64,000 nt of DNA from Flavobacterium erciyesense (GTDB lineage: Bacteria > Bacteroidota > Bacteroidia > Flavobacteriales > Flavobacteriaceae), in assembly GCF_018069925.1 (NCBI RefSeq), contig NZ_JAGPXB010000002.1, positions 1 to 64,000 on the forward strand, in the 5' to 3' direction. The notes under the pieces are model-generated. The model was not told the origin of the DNA. It was given only the letters and a program-made list of their open reading frames with translations, and made no database searches. Within the stretch, counting starts at the first letter, position 1. Each line of letters starts with the position of its first letter. The position numbers and the translations under genes are program-made. This document shows, one piece after another, positions 46,057-54,536 of the stretch.

Positions 46057-47952
46057 ATGCAAGAAGCAGTTGCTATTCTTCAAAAATATTGGAAACACGA
46101 TACATTTAGGCCGCTACAAAGCGAAATTATTCAATCTGTCTTAAGCGGAAAAGATACTTTTGCGTTATTGCCAACTGGTGGTGGCAAGTCGGTTTGCTTT
46201 CAAATTCCAGCTTTAGCACAAGAAGGGATATGCTTAGTCATTTCGCCATTAGTGGCTTTGATGAAAGATCAAGTTGCCAATTTAGCCGATCGCAATATTA
46301 AAGCTATTGCCTTGACAGGTGCTATTCGATCTGATGAAATTATCGATTTATTGGATAATTGTCAATATGGCAACTACAAATTTTTATACCTTTCGCCCGA
46401 GCGTTTACAATCTGATTGGATTTTAGATCGGATCAAAGGGCTGCCAATAAATTTAATTGCAATTGACGAGGCACACTGCGTATCACAGTGGGGTCATGAC
46501 TTTAGACCTGCCTATTTAAAAATAAATATTCTAAAAACGTATTTCCCCAATACGCCTTTTATCGCACTTACTGCTACGGCTACCGCAAGGGTAAAAGAAG
46601 ATATAATCAACCAATTAGGACTACAGCAACCCACTGTTTTTGAGCAATCATTTGCGCGAGCTAATATTGCCTACATGGTGTTTGAAGTTGCTGATAAATT
46701 TTTTCGAGTTGAGCAAATTTTGACAAAAAATCCGCAAACAGCAATAATTTATGTTCGCAACAGAAAATCGTGTCTGGATATTGCAGCCCAACTCAATTCA
46801 CGAGGATTTAAAGCTACCTACTATCACGGAGGACTTCACGCAAAACAAAAAGACAAAAACATGCAGGCATGGATGACCGAAAAAGTGCAAGTTATGGTAG
46901 CTACTAACGCATTCGGGATGGGAATTGATAAGGCTAACGTAAAAACGGTTATTCATATTCAACTTCCTGAAAACATGGAAAACTATTATCAAGAAGCAGG
47001 AAGAGCCGGTAGAAATGGAGACAAAGCGTTTGCTGTTTTACTCACAAGCCCATCTGACATTGATCAGGCTCAAGGCCAATTTATAGCTGGCTTACCTGAC
47101 AAGGCTTTTTTGAAAACCATGTACGTTAAATTGTGTAATTATTTTCAAATTGCTTACGGTGAAGGAATACACGAAACTTTCCTTTTTAACCTAAATCATT
47201 TTTGCTTGCGCTATAACTTTCCTCCGGTTCGTACCTATCAAGCACTTCAGTTTTTAGATCGTCAAGGAGTAATTAGTCTGTCTCAGGAATTTTCAGAAAA
47301 AATAAATTTACAATTTTTGATTCCATCCAAAGAGGTAATTCGATACACCAGCCTGAACCCAAATGACGAAGAAATTATCTTAGCCATTTTGAGAACTTAT
47401 CCAGGTATTTATGAAATGCCAACTGCGTTTAACTTGGCACTCATCGCAAAAAAATCAAAACATACCGAAGCTCAAGTACAAACTGTTCTTCAAAAATTAA
47501 AAGAAAAAGAGATCATTTCGTACCACGCCAAAAACAACGACGCGACTTTAATTTTTAATGAAATAAGAGAAGACGATAGAACAATTAGTAAGGTAGCCAA
47601 ATATCTTGAAAAGCAAAACGAACTAAAAAAAGAGCAATTAAAAGCTGTAGTAAAGTATGTTAGCAGTACCACTAGTTGTAAAAGCAATTCAATTTTAGCC
47701 TATTTTGGCGAAGAAAACAAGACAAATTGTGGTATTTGCTCGTATTGCATTACCCAAAAAAAGCCAACAAGAAAAAGTGATGCGCTTGATACAAAAATAC
47801 TGCAATTACTGGAAGAGGGCGACAAAAGCTCGCGTGAATTACAATTTATGACACAAAACAGAGCCGAACAACTTATACCAATTTTACAAGAATTACTAGA
47901 GAGCTATCAAATTAAGATTTTACCAAATAACAAATATACCTTAGTCAAATAA
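46057..47952 (+). CDS. recQ: ATP-dependent DNA helicase RecQ
   Basis: A RecQ helicase of 631 residues from ATG 46057; the frame can begin three codons earlier at a TTG, which is less likely. Motifs: FRPLQ (motif 0), LPTGGGKS (I), IDEAHCVSQWGHDFRP (II with aromatic loop), ALTATAT (III), NAFGMGIDKANV and QEAGRAGRNG (V-VI), and the zinc-binding CGICSYC. A winged-helix region follows. A clear HRDC domain is not visible. Its stop overlaps the fmt start by one base. Confidence 0.93.
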   Translation: MQEAVAILQKYWKHDTFRPLQSEIIQSVLSGKDTFALLPTGGGKSVCFQIPALAQEGICLVISPLVALMKDQVANLADRNIKAIALTGAIRSDEIIDLLDNCQYGNYKFLYLSPERLQSDWILDRIKGLPINLIAIDEAHCVSQWGHDFRPAYLKINILKTYFPNTPFIALTATATARVKEDIINQLGLQQPTVFEQSFARANIAYMVFEVADKFFRVEQILTKNPQTAIIYVRNRKSCLDIAAQLNSRGFKATYYHGGLHAKQKDKNMQAWMTEKVQVMVATNAFGMGIDKANVKTVIHIQLPENMENYYQEAGRAGRNGDKAFAVLLTSPSDIDQAQGQFIAGLPDKAFLKTMYVKLCNYFQIAYGEGIHETFLFNLNHFCLRYNFPPVRTYQALQFLDRQGVISLSQEFSEKINLQFLIPSKEVIRYTSLNPNDEEIILAILRTYPGIYEMPTAFNLALIAKKSKHTEAQVQTVLQKLKEKEIISYHAKNNDATLIFNEIREDDRTISKVAKYLEKQNELKKEQLKAVVKYVSSTTSCKSNSILAYFGEENKTNCGICSYCITQKKPTRKSDALDTKILQLLEEGDKSSRELQFMTQNRAEQLIPILQELLESYQIKILPNNKYTLVK

Positions 47953-48899
47953 TGGAAAAATTACGAATCGTATTCATGGGAACGCCCGACTTTGCTGTGG
48001 GAATTCTAGATAGTATCAAAAAAAATGGGTTTGAAATTGTAGGCGTCATAACAGCTGCTGACAAACCTGCTGGACGTGGTCAAAAAATAAAATATTCTGC
48101 AGTAAAAGAGTATGCACTAGCCAATGACCTTCACTTATTACAACCAACAAACCTGAAAGACGCTGATTTCATCACGTCTTTAAAAGAGTTAAATGCCAAT
48201 TTACAAATTGTGGTCGCTTTTAGAATGTTACCAAAAGTAGTTTGGGAAATGCCAAGTTTAGGCACTTTTAACTTACACGCTTCACTCCTACCTAACTATC
48301 GCGGAGCAGCACCTATTAACTGGGCTATCATCAACGGTGAAAAAACCACCGGTGTTACCACTTTTTTTATTGATGATAAGATTGACACTGGCGCTATGAT
48401 CCTGAAACGTGAAACCAACATAGATTCAAATGAAGATGCAGGGACACTTCATGACCGATTGATGCAATTAGGAAGCGAGACGGTTTTAGAGACCTTAGAG
48501 AAAATAGCAAACAATGATGCCACTACTACGACTCAAGTTGAAGACAGCAACATCAAAACAGCCTACAAACTAAATAAAGAAAACTGCAAAATAGACTGGT
48601 CAAAATCTGCCGTGGAGATTCACGATTTAATTCGCGGGCTATCTCCTTACCCTGCAGCTTGGAGTTATTTTGTAGATCAAGAAAACGAGTGGAATGTAAA
48701 AATTTATCAAGCAACATCCCAGATTGAGCAGCATCAATTTGAGATTGGACAAATTATCTGTACCAAAAAAGAAATGAAAATTGCGGTTAAGGATGGCTTC
48801 GTGCAAATATTAAACTTACAATTCCCTGGTAAAAAAAGAATGAACACTGCAGAATTCTTAAATGGTGTTTCGTTTTCGGATGGCGCAAAAGTACAATAA
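47952..48899 (+). CDS. fmt: Methionyl-tRNA formyltransferase
   Basis: A 315-residue enzyme that formylates initiator Met-tRNA. The catalytic core includes FMGTPDFAV, FNLHASLLPNYRGAAPINWAI (Asn, His) and IDDKIDTGAMI (Asp). The C-terminal domain binds tRNA and ends with DGFVQILNLQFPGKKRM. It is translationally coupled to recQ (TAATG). Confidence 0.96.
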   Translation: MEKLRIVFMGTPDFAVGILDSIKKNGFEIVGVITAADKPAGRGQKIKYSAVKEYALANDLHLLQPTNLKDADFITSLKELNANLQIVVAFRMLPKVVWEMPSLGTFNLHASLLPNYRGAAPINWAIINGEKTTGVTTFFIDDKIDTGAMILKRETNIDSNEDAGTLHDRLMQLGSETVLETLEKIANNDATTTTQVEDSNIKTAYKLNKENCKIDWSKSAVEIHDLIRGLSPYPAAWSYFVDQENEWNVKIYQATSQIEQHQFEIGQIICTKKEMKIAVKDGFVQILNLQFPGKKRMNTAEFLNGVSFSDGAKVQ

Positions 48900-48994
48900 A
48901 CCCCGTAAAAACAAGGGTTTTAGAGTTTTCACAAGTTATTTATGAACAAAAAAATCAAGTTATTAACAAAACCATCTAAATTAACACAAAAGAC

Positions 48995-49024
48995 TTGCAA
49001 GGAACGGAAATCCTCCTAAATTTG
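48995..49024 (+). promoter_or_regulatory. Promoter of the HU gene
   Basis: TTG (48995-48997), 19-base spacer, TAAATTTG (49017-49024), a full match to the Bacteroidota pattern with a leader of about 37 bases. Confidence 0.75.
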
Positions 49025-49067
49025 TGTATTAACAATTTATTTAACCAACAATTAATAACTATTTATT

Positions 49068-49340
49068 ATGAACAAATCAGAATTAATCGATGCTATCGCT
49101 GCGGATGCAGGAATTACAAAAGCTGCTGCAAAACTAGCTTTAGAGTCGTTTTTAGGAAACGTAGGTGAAACTTTGAAAAAAGGTGGAAGAGTATCTTTAG
49201 TAGGATTCGGATCTTGGTCTGTTTCTTCAAGAGCTGCTAGAGATGGAAGAAATCCTCAAACAGGAAAAACAATCCAGATTGCTGCTAAAAATGTGGTAAA
49301 ATTTAAAGCCGGAGCTGAATTAGAAGGCGCTGTAAACTAA
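49068..49340 (+). CDS. hup: HU family DNA-binding protein
   Basis: A 90-residue [24 protein letters not shown] for the helical dimer, [28 protein letters not shown] including the beta-arm with its conserved GRNPxTG tip, and the C-terminal helix. It is a nucleoid architecture protein. Strong promoter, terminator and G/A-rich codons suggest high expression. Confidence 0.96.
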   Translation: MNKSELIDAIAADAGITKAAAKLALESFLGNVGETLKKGGRVSLVGFGSWSVSSRAARDGRNPQTGKTIQIAAKNVVKFKAGAELEGAVN

Positions 49341-49362
49341 TCGTAATTAGCAATATATAATT

Positions 49363-49389
49363 AAAACCTTCCTTTTGGAGGGTTTTTTT
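49363..49389 (+). terminator. Terminator of the HU gene
   Basis: AAAACCTTCC pairs with GGAGGGTTTT (one wobble) across a short loop, followed by T's. It overlaps the extended reading frame that could begin at 49375, arguing for the later start of the next gene. Confidence 0.82.
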
Positions 49390-49458
49390 ATATATTTATT
49401 CAAAAAAATTTGGCATTATTATAATAAAAACCTTAATTTTAATAAAAAATCAAATCGT

Positions 49459-50019
49459 ATGACTACAGATAAATTAAAAAAAGGATCCCTGCTCATTGCA
49501 GAACCTTCGATAATTGGAGATGTATCGTTCAACAGATCGGTGATTTTATTAGCTGATTATAACGAGGAGGGCTCCATTGGTTTTATAATTAATAAGCCAC
49601 TAAAGTATACGATTAACGACTTGATTCCAGAAATTCACGCGCGCTTCAAAATCTATAATGGCGGTCCTGTGGAGCAGGATAACTTGTATTTTATTCATAA
49701 CATTCCAGACCTAATCCCTAATAGTATCGAAATTTCTAACGGCATTTATTGGGGAGGCGATTTTGAATTTACTAAAGAACTTATCAACCAAGGCGCTATA
49801 AGCAACGAGAACATTCGCTTTTTTCTTGGCTATACTGGCTGGCATGAAAAACAGTTGGAGAGCGAAATGGAAAATAACTCTTGGATCATTACAGCGAATA
49901 CTTACGAAAACAAAATCATTGGAAAATCAGCCACCCACTTTTGGAAAGAACAACTCATTGAGTTAGGTGGCGATTATATTATTTGGTCTAATGCTCCAGA
50001 AAACCCATATCTTAATTAA
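49459..50019 (+). CDS. YqgE/AlgH family protein
   Basis: A 186-residue protein from the ATG at 49459 (MTTDKLKKGSLLIAEPSIIGD). An open frame runs up to 49375 but that stretch overlaps the HU terminator and is not family-like. Conserved parts: FNRSVILLADYNEEGSIGF, YNGGPVEQDNLYFIH and RFFLGYTGW. No enzymatic activity is known for the family. Its 3' end overlaps the convergent class IV aminotransferase gene by four bases. Confidence 0.92.
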   Translation: MTTDKLKKGSLLIAEPSIIGDVSFNRSVILLADYNEEGSIGFIINKPLKYTINDLIPEIHARFKIYNGGPVEQDNLYFIHNIPDLIPNSIEISNGIYWGGDFEFTKELINQGAISNENIRFFLGYTGWHEKQLESEMENNSWIITANTYENKIIGKSATHFWKEQLIELGGDYIIWSNAPENPYLN

Positions 50020-50855
50020 ACATTAGCAATCAATTCGTTTAACTTACCGTTCAATTGTTCTGATATTTGTGTTGTAAATTTCTTTTTTCGGTATTGTGTG
50101 ATGGGACGAATTCCTTGAATAACATTTGTTAAAAATAACTCATCTGCCTTTTGTAAGTCAAATGGTGAAATAACCTCTTCAACAACTTCAAGTCCATCAA
50201 TCTTTTTGGCAAGTTGAAAAATTTGCTTACGCATGATTCCGTTTAAGCAACCTTCAGTTAATGGCGGCGTAGTTAATTTGCTGCCTACAAGCATAAATAA
50301 ATTTCCTTGCAAAGCCTCGACCACATTTTTTGTATCATTAAGTAACAAGCAATTATCCAAACCATTTTCTGACGCAAATATACTTCCTGTAATATTAACT
50401 AACCTGTTTGTTGTTTTAATAGACGAAAGCAACTGTTTGGCTATGTAAAAATCTTTAAACAAGTCAACCTCGTAAACAGAATTTTGAAAAACATAGGTAG
50501 CATTTTCAAGAGGCGCAGCATGAATTAAATACGATATTGTATTTGTAGTTGGCAAATAAAATCCTCCGTCGTTGCGATACACAGTAATACGTGCTCGAGC
50601 AGAGGCAAGAATATTTTGCTCTTTAACCACTGACAAAACCTGCTCTTCTAGAAATTCCATTGTAAAATTCATAGGAATATCCATACGAATCACACGCATA
50701 GCAGCCATTAGCCTAAAATAATGATCTTCTAGAAAAAGGATTTTTCCGTTACTTATTTTAAGCGTTTCAAAAACAGCATCTCCGTATAATAAGCCTCTAT
50801 TTTGAGTAAGTTCTGTATTGTCTTGTGGTAGTAGTGTTCCGTTAAAATTAATCAT
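50016..50855 (-). CDS. Class IV aminotransferase (aminodeoxychorismate lyase-like)
   Basis: A 279-residue PLP enzyme of fold type IV. The catalytic Lys is in SSIKTTNRL (about 144); RGLLYGDAVFETLK opens the domain and PLTEGCLNGIMRKQI with LFLTNVIQGIRPI line the cofactor site. It could be 4-amino-4-deoxychorismate lyase (folate path) or a branched-chain/D-amino acid aminotransferase; the sequence alone does not decide. Confidence 0.88.
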   Translation of the reverse strand: MINFNGTLLPQDNTELTQNRGLLYGDAVFETLKISNGKILFLEDHYFRLMAAMRVIRMDIPMNFTMEFLEEQVLSVVKEQNILASARARITVYRNDGGFYLPTTNTISYLIHAAPLENATYVFQNSVYEVDLFKDFYIAKQLLSSIKTTNRLVNITGSIFASENGLDNCLLLNDTKNVVEALQGNLFMLVGSKLTTPPLTEGCLNGIMRKQIFQLAKKIDGLEVVEEVISPFDLQKADELFLTNVIQGIRPITQYRKKKFTTQISEQLNGKLNELIANV

Positions 50856-50909
50856 AAAAAAAGCCCTAAATTAGATTTAGGGCAAAGATAAGTTTTAAAA
50901 TATGATTTT

Positions 50910-51302
50910 TTATACAGAACCAATAAGATGTTTTAAATCAGAAATCTGATTTTCCCACAGTAGTTTCGCCTCATCAATTTCTCCTTTTTCGGCAAAATCA
51001 ACTACCATCAACGAAACATCTTTTGTTAATTCATCAACTAAAATATGTAGTTCAAAAAAATACTCTGAATCCTTGTTACTATCATCAACCCACTTGAATT
51101 TAACTTTCTCACCTGTTTTTTTAGATGCCAAACGTGCTTTTTCTTGCGAATCGTTCCAAATAAAAGTAAAAAACTCGCCTCGTGAATTAACATTATCTGC
51201 AAACCATTCTGACAATCCAGATGGCGTAGAAATGTACTGATACAGCAATTGAGGTGATGAATTGATAGGGAATTCGATTTCGTAACGTACTTTTTGATCC
51301 AT
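50910..51302 (-). CDS. START-like (SRPBCC) domain protein
   Basis: A 130-residue single-domain protein of the AHSA1/START-like type: FPINSSPQLLYQYISTPSGLSEWFADNV at the N-terminus, then a beta-sheet with FTFIWNDSQEKARL and KFKWVDD, and a long C-terminal helix ending LKHLIGSV. The hydrophobic cavity may bind a lipid or other ligand. This family is conserved in Flavobacteria beside the class IV aminotransferase gene (55-base gap), with which it may share a transcript. Confidence 0.9.
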   Translation of the reverse strand: MDQKVRYEIEFPINSSPQLLYQYISTPSGLSEWFADNVNSRGEFFTFIWNDSQEKARLASKKTGEKVKFKWVDDSNKDSEYFFELHILVDELTKDVSLMVVDFAEKGEIDEAKLLWENQISDLKHLIGSV

Positions 51303-51390
51303 GAGCTACATTTAATTTTTTGGAAATATATAGAATATAACTACAACAAAAAAGCATTTTTAAAAATATTTTTTTTTCTTCACTTTATGC

Positions 51391-51420
51391 TTGCAAGGTC
51401 TAAAATAGTTACTATCTTTG
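51391..51420 (+). promoter_or_regulatory. tRNA-Met promoter
   Basis: TTG (51391-51393), 19-base spacer, TATCTTTG (51413-51420): a complete match to the Bacteroidota consensus, about 35 bases before the mature tRNA. Confidence 0.8.
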
Positions 51421-51455
51421 CACCCGCAATCAGGAATAGTTAACCACCTGACCAT

Positions 51456-51529
51456 GGCGAGATAGCTCAGTTGGTTAGAGCGCAGGATTCATAACCCTGA
51501 GGTCCCGAGTTCAAATCTCGGTCTCGCTA
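51456..51529 (+). tRNA. tRNA-Met (CAU anticodon)
   Basis: A 74-nt cloverleaf. The acceptor arm GGCGAGA pairs with TCTCGCT (terminal G-U), D arm GCTC/GAGC, anticodon loop TTCATAA with CAU, T arm with GTTCAAATC. The 3' CCA is not encoded. The acceptor and anticodon stem lack the initiator features (no three G-C pairs at the loop), so elongator Met is favoured; a lysidine-modified Ile tRNA cannot be excluded. The adjacent recombinase gene makes the 3' end a likely attachment site. Confidence 0.93.
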
Positions 51530-51560
51530 CAAGTTTTAAAAATCACAAAGTCTAGATTTT

Positions 51561-51594
51561 AAGCGGTATTAAAGCAATTTAATACCGCTTTTTT
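51561..51594 (+). terminator. tRNA terminator running into the integrase start
   Basis: AAGCGGTATTAAA and TTTAATACCGCTT pair perfectly across GCAA, followed by TTTT. The integrase ATG begins at 51595, immediately after the T tract, so termination would remove the integrase message in the integrated state. Confidence 0.88.
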
Positions 51595-52812
51595 ATGTCG
51601 AATTTATTACGATATTTACAATCTGAACACGATTTTGAACACGATTTGAAAGAAAAGAAGAAATACTCCGAACCTAAGATCTACGATGCAGACGGTGATT
51701 TGTCAAAACGTTGGTATGTTTATTTTTCTTTTAGAAAAACTGCTGATCTATCCCTAATTAGATTTCCTAGTAACATTTATGCTCCGCAACATCTTGATAA
51801 AAAAGGGAGAGTTCAATGGTTAAAAAGTATCCAACGTAACTTATCGATACTTTTAAAGGACGGCTTCAATCCCTATGACCCAAATAACAACTTTGAATTT
51901 GAAAGTGAAGAAAGTTTAAGCCATTCTGTAAGAGAAGCTTTTGAATTTGCTTTGAATATTAAAAAAAGCACCTTAGCAGGTACGTCTTATCAGGGATTAG
52001 AGGGCAGAATGCTGCGATTTGAAAAATGGCTAAATGAAAATGGGTTTAAAAACAGCCTAATTACATCCGTAAACAAGAAAGTGGTCACCTCCTACTTAAA
52101 CGAAATTTTAATTGCTACATCGGCTAAAAACAGAAATAACACGCGTACTGACATCAGTTCTATGTTTACTATTTTAGCAGATAATGAGATTATTCCTGAC
52201 AACTTTATTCATAAAATTCCAGTTTTAAAAAGTACTCCCGAGAAAAATAAATCTTTTACTAGTGAGCAAGAAACTGAAATTTTCAAATATTTAAACGAAA
52301 ACAATAAGTTACTATCACTGTATGTTAAATTCATTTCATTTAACTTTTTAAGACCAGTAGAAGTGAATCGTATTAAAATTGGTGACATTGATTTAAATGA
52401 TAAAATTTTAAAAATTAAAACTAAAACAGGATTCAAGGTAAAGAGGATCCCACAACTACTTATTGATGAAATTCCTGATCTCTCCCTTTATAAAAGTGAT
52501 GCGTATTTATTTGGAAGAAAAGATTTTGGCCAATACTGGAAGGCCTCAGAAAATAGTAGAAGAAATGATTTTTCGGATTATTTTTTAGAAGTCAAAAAGA
52601 AATTTGGTTTTGATAAAAATTACGGATTGTATAGTTTTAGACATACTTTCATAACTAAACTTTACAATACCTTCATAAAAGAAATGACGCCAGATGAAGC
52701 CGAATCAAATATAATGTCTATCACTGGTCACACCAGTAAAACGGCTCTTAGAAAATACTTAAGGGAGATAAATGCTTATATCCCGGATGATTACTCAAAG
52801 TATATAAGATAA
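51595..52812 (+). CDS. Tyrosine-type site-specific recombinase (island integrase)
   Basis: A 405-residue integrase with an N-terminal arm/SAM-like DNA-binding part and a C-terminal catalytic domain. Catalytic Arg in FLRPVEV (about 253); box II is YSFRHTF (about 346-352), where the usual first His is Tyr, as in other Bacteroidota integrases; GHTSKTA and the nucleophile Tyr in LRKYLRE (about 388). It is unlike the chromosomal xerD at 36975. Its place next to the tRNA 3' end points to tRNA-Met as the integration site. No excisionase gene is seen. Confidence 0.9.
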   Translation: MSNLLRYLQSEHDFEHDLKEKKKYSEPKIYDADGDLSKRWYVYFSFRKTADLSLIRFPSNIYAPQHLDKKGRVQWLKSIQRNLSILLKDGFNPYDPNNNFEFESEESLSHSVREAFEFALNIKKSTLAGTSYQGLEGRMLRFEKWLNENGFKNSLITSVNKKVVTSYLNEILIATSAKNRNNTRTDISSMFTILADNEIIPDNFIHKIPVLKSTPEKNKSFTSEQETEIFKYLNENNKLLSLYVKFISFNFLRPVEVNRIKIGDIDLNDKILKIKTKTGFKVKRIPQLLIDEIPDLSLYKSDAYLFGRKDFGQYWKASENSRRNDFSDYFLEVKKKFGFDKNYGLYSFRHTFITKLYNTFIKEMTPDEAESNIMSITGHTSKTALRKYLREINAYIPDDYSKYIR

Positions 52813-53303
52813 TTTATAAGCTTATAAGATCGAATCAGAATTGTATGAAAATAAATTAAGCTTAATGTTAAACCATTTTCTGGTTCATACAAAACAATTT
52901 ATTAATTGCTTTAATAACATATGTATCGAATATTTTAAACTGTAAGAGGATAATTTTTCGCGAACTTAAATTCCACGACATAAAATAGAACTTTTGAAAA
53001 AGTAATTACTTTGATATTATAGGTATACCCTTAATATTATATAAGAAACAATTTATTTTTAGAATACGTATTTCCGGGCCTTTAGATGAAGTAAATATGT
53101 AAGCAAACGATTTTTTCTTTAAATTTTAAAAATTTTACATCAAGGCTTTTAACTAATAATATCTATAAAAAAATAAAGAGCATCTTTTTGTTAAATCTCT
53201 CACCTATTTGATTTCATTTTTCTAAGTTTGCGACATTGGTTTTTCATACTTAACCGACCTATAATGTTTGATTTTAATTAAGTCACCTAATTATTTCAGT
53301 CAC
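52813..53303. other. 491-base AT-rich gap with palindrome
   Basis: No convincing gene. The perfect palindrome TTATAAGCTTATAA lies at 52814-52827, directly after the integrase stop, and may be a terminator or recombinase-related site. TAAGTTTG at 53223-53230 matches a -7 element for the response regulator gene but has no well-spaced -33 partner. The rest is very AT-rich, including runs such as AAATTTTAAAAATTTT. Confidence 0.6.
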
Positions 53304-53957
53304 ATGTACTCACCTATTTTTCTTCTTGAAGACCATAAATATGTTACCGAAGCATATATCAGAGCACTCAGATCTATATCCTTTGAAGGCGAAATAGTCG
53401 TTTCCTATTCTTTGAATGAGGCGTACAAAAAAATAATAGATTCTGATTTAAAAGAACTCCAATTAGCCATATTAGATTACAGTATGCCTCCTTGTCAGTT
53501 AAATAATTTGAAGAATGGCGAGGACATCGCTAATATAATACGTGCAAAATTTCCAGAGACTAAAATTATTTTCATTTCAGCAATCCTATCAAGTTTCGAG
53601 CTAGAAAGTCTTTTGAAAAACGTCAATCCTGAAGGTATTGTTGAAAAATCAGATATTGATTTTAGCGATTTATCTATGATTTTAAAAAAAGTAATTGGCG
53701 GCGAGGTATTTTATAGTCAACGAGTTCATAAAACGATCGATGAAAATAAAGCAAAATATCATTTTTTGGATGCTGTAAATTTGAAGATCATTGAATTAAT
53801 ATCTCAAGGAATAACAACTAAGAATTTACCCAATTATCTACCACTATCTTTAAGTGGAGTTCATAAAAGAAAAGCCAAAATCAAAGCGGTTTTAAATATT
53901 GATAATGGATCTGATGAAGCGATAATTAAAGAAGCAAGAAAAAAAGGATTCCTATAA
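53304..53957 (+). CDS. Orphan response regulator, receiver plus LuxR-like HTH
   Basis: A 217-residue regulator from ATG 53304; the frame also opens with TTG at 53268, less likely. The receiver has the acidic pair in LLEDHKYV, the phospho-acceptor Asp in LAILDYSMPP (about 58), Thr/Ser position in IFISA and Lys in VEKSDID. The C-terminal LNLKIIELISQGITTKNLP-like segment and SLSGVHKRKAKIK form a LuxR-type helix-turn-helix. No kinase is adjacent. It ends at a terminator before the RHS pair, and may control that locus (inference). Confidence 0.87.
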   Translation: MYSPIFLLEDHKYVTEAYIRALRSISFEGEIVVSYSLNEAYKKIIDSDLKELQLAILDYSMPPCQLNNLKNGEDIANIIRAKFPETKIIFISAILSSFELESLLKNVNPEGIVEKSDIDFSDLSMILKKVIGGEVFYSQRVHKTIDENKAKYHFLDAVNLKIIELISQGITTKNLPNYLPLSLSGVHKRKAKIKAVLNIDNGSDEAIIKEARKKGFL

Positions 53958-53983
53958 ATATAGAAAAATAGATTTAACATTTA

Positions 53984-54007
53984 GGGTAGTTTTACTACCC
54001 TTTTTTA
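53984..54007 (+). terminator. Terminator of the response regulator gene
   Basis: GGGTAG and CTACCC pair around TTTTA, followed by seven T's, 26 bases after the stop. Confidence 0.85.
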
Positions 54008-54045
54008 TTTTGAAGTAGTTTTAATTTTGAAAAAAAATAAAACAC

Positions 54046-54471
54046 ATGACAAAATACTACACACTACTATTTTTTATATTCTCACTTTTCTCTTCTGCAC
54101 AAGACAAAATACTATTTAGATATGACAATGCAGGTAATCAAACATTACGTGAAATCTGCATCAATTGTTCTGCTAGAACATCTTCTAAATCCATCAAAGA
54201 ATTAAAAAAAGAAGATTTACTTGAAATAGATCAAATTTCATATTATCCTAATCCAGTTATTGAGGAACTATTCTTGTCATGGAAATTAACTCCAGAAAAA
54301 ACAGTACAGAAAATCGAGGTTTTTACAATTAGTGGTAAGTCATTACAAGCATACTTTCCTAAATCTGATCAAATAAGTATTGGTTTTTCAAGTTATCCCA
54401 GCGGTATTTATTTTGTGATTCTAAACTACAACAATGGAGAGTCTAAAACAATTAAAATTGTTAAAAAGTAA
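54046..54471 (+). CDS. T9SS-sorted small protein with a YD-repeat-like motif
   Basis: A 141-residue exported protein: signal peptide to SSAQ (residue 19), then one RHS-like motif FRYDNAGNQTLRE, then a type IX secretion C-terminal domain (about 65-141) with YYPNPV, VFTISGKSLQ, YPSGIYFVIL and a lysine-rich KIVKK end. It is essentially a sorting domain joined to a single YD repeat. The RHS giant follows 65 bases later and lacks such a domain. TAATTTTG at 54022-54029 could be a -7 element, but is very close to the start. A carrier or anchor role is inference. Confidence 0.85.
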   Translation: MTKYYTLLFFIFSLFSSAQDKILFRYDNAGNQTLREICINCSARTSSKSIKELKKEDLLEIDQISYYPNPVIEELFLSWKLTPEKTVQKIEVFTISGKSLQAYFPKSDQISIGFSSYPSGIYFVILNYNNGESKTIKIVKK

Positions 54472-54536
54472 ACATCAGCATTACTTTAATCTTACACCAA
54501 TAGAAAATCTTTCATAAAACCATTACACACTAAGAT

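Noticed and set aside
49375..49458. N-terminal extension of the YqgE/AlgH gene
   Set aside because: It begins within the HU terminator; the ATG at 49459 starts the conserved part.
51505..51529. Second attachment site (repeat of the tRNA 3' end)
   Set aside because: I saw no second copy by eye up to 64000; the island boundary may lie beyond the window, so no att pair is claimed.
53268..53303. TTG start of the response regulator
   Set aside because: A later in-frame ATG at 53304 is a few residues before the receiver domain and is more plausible.
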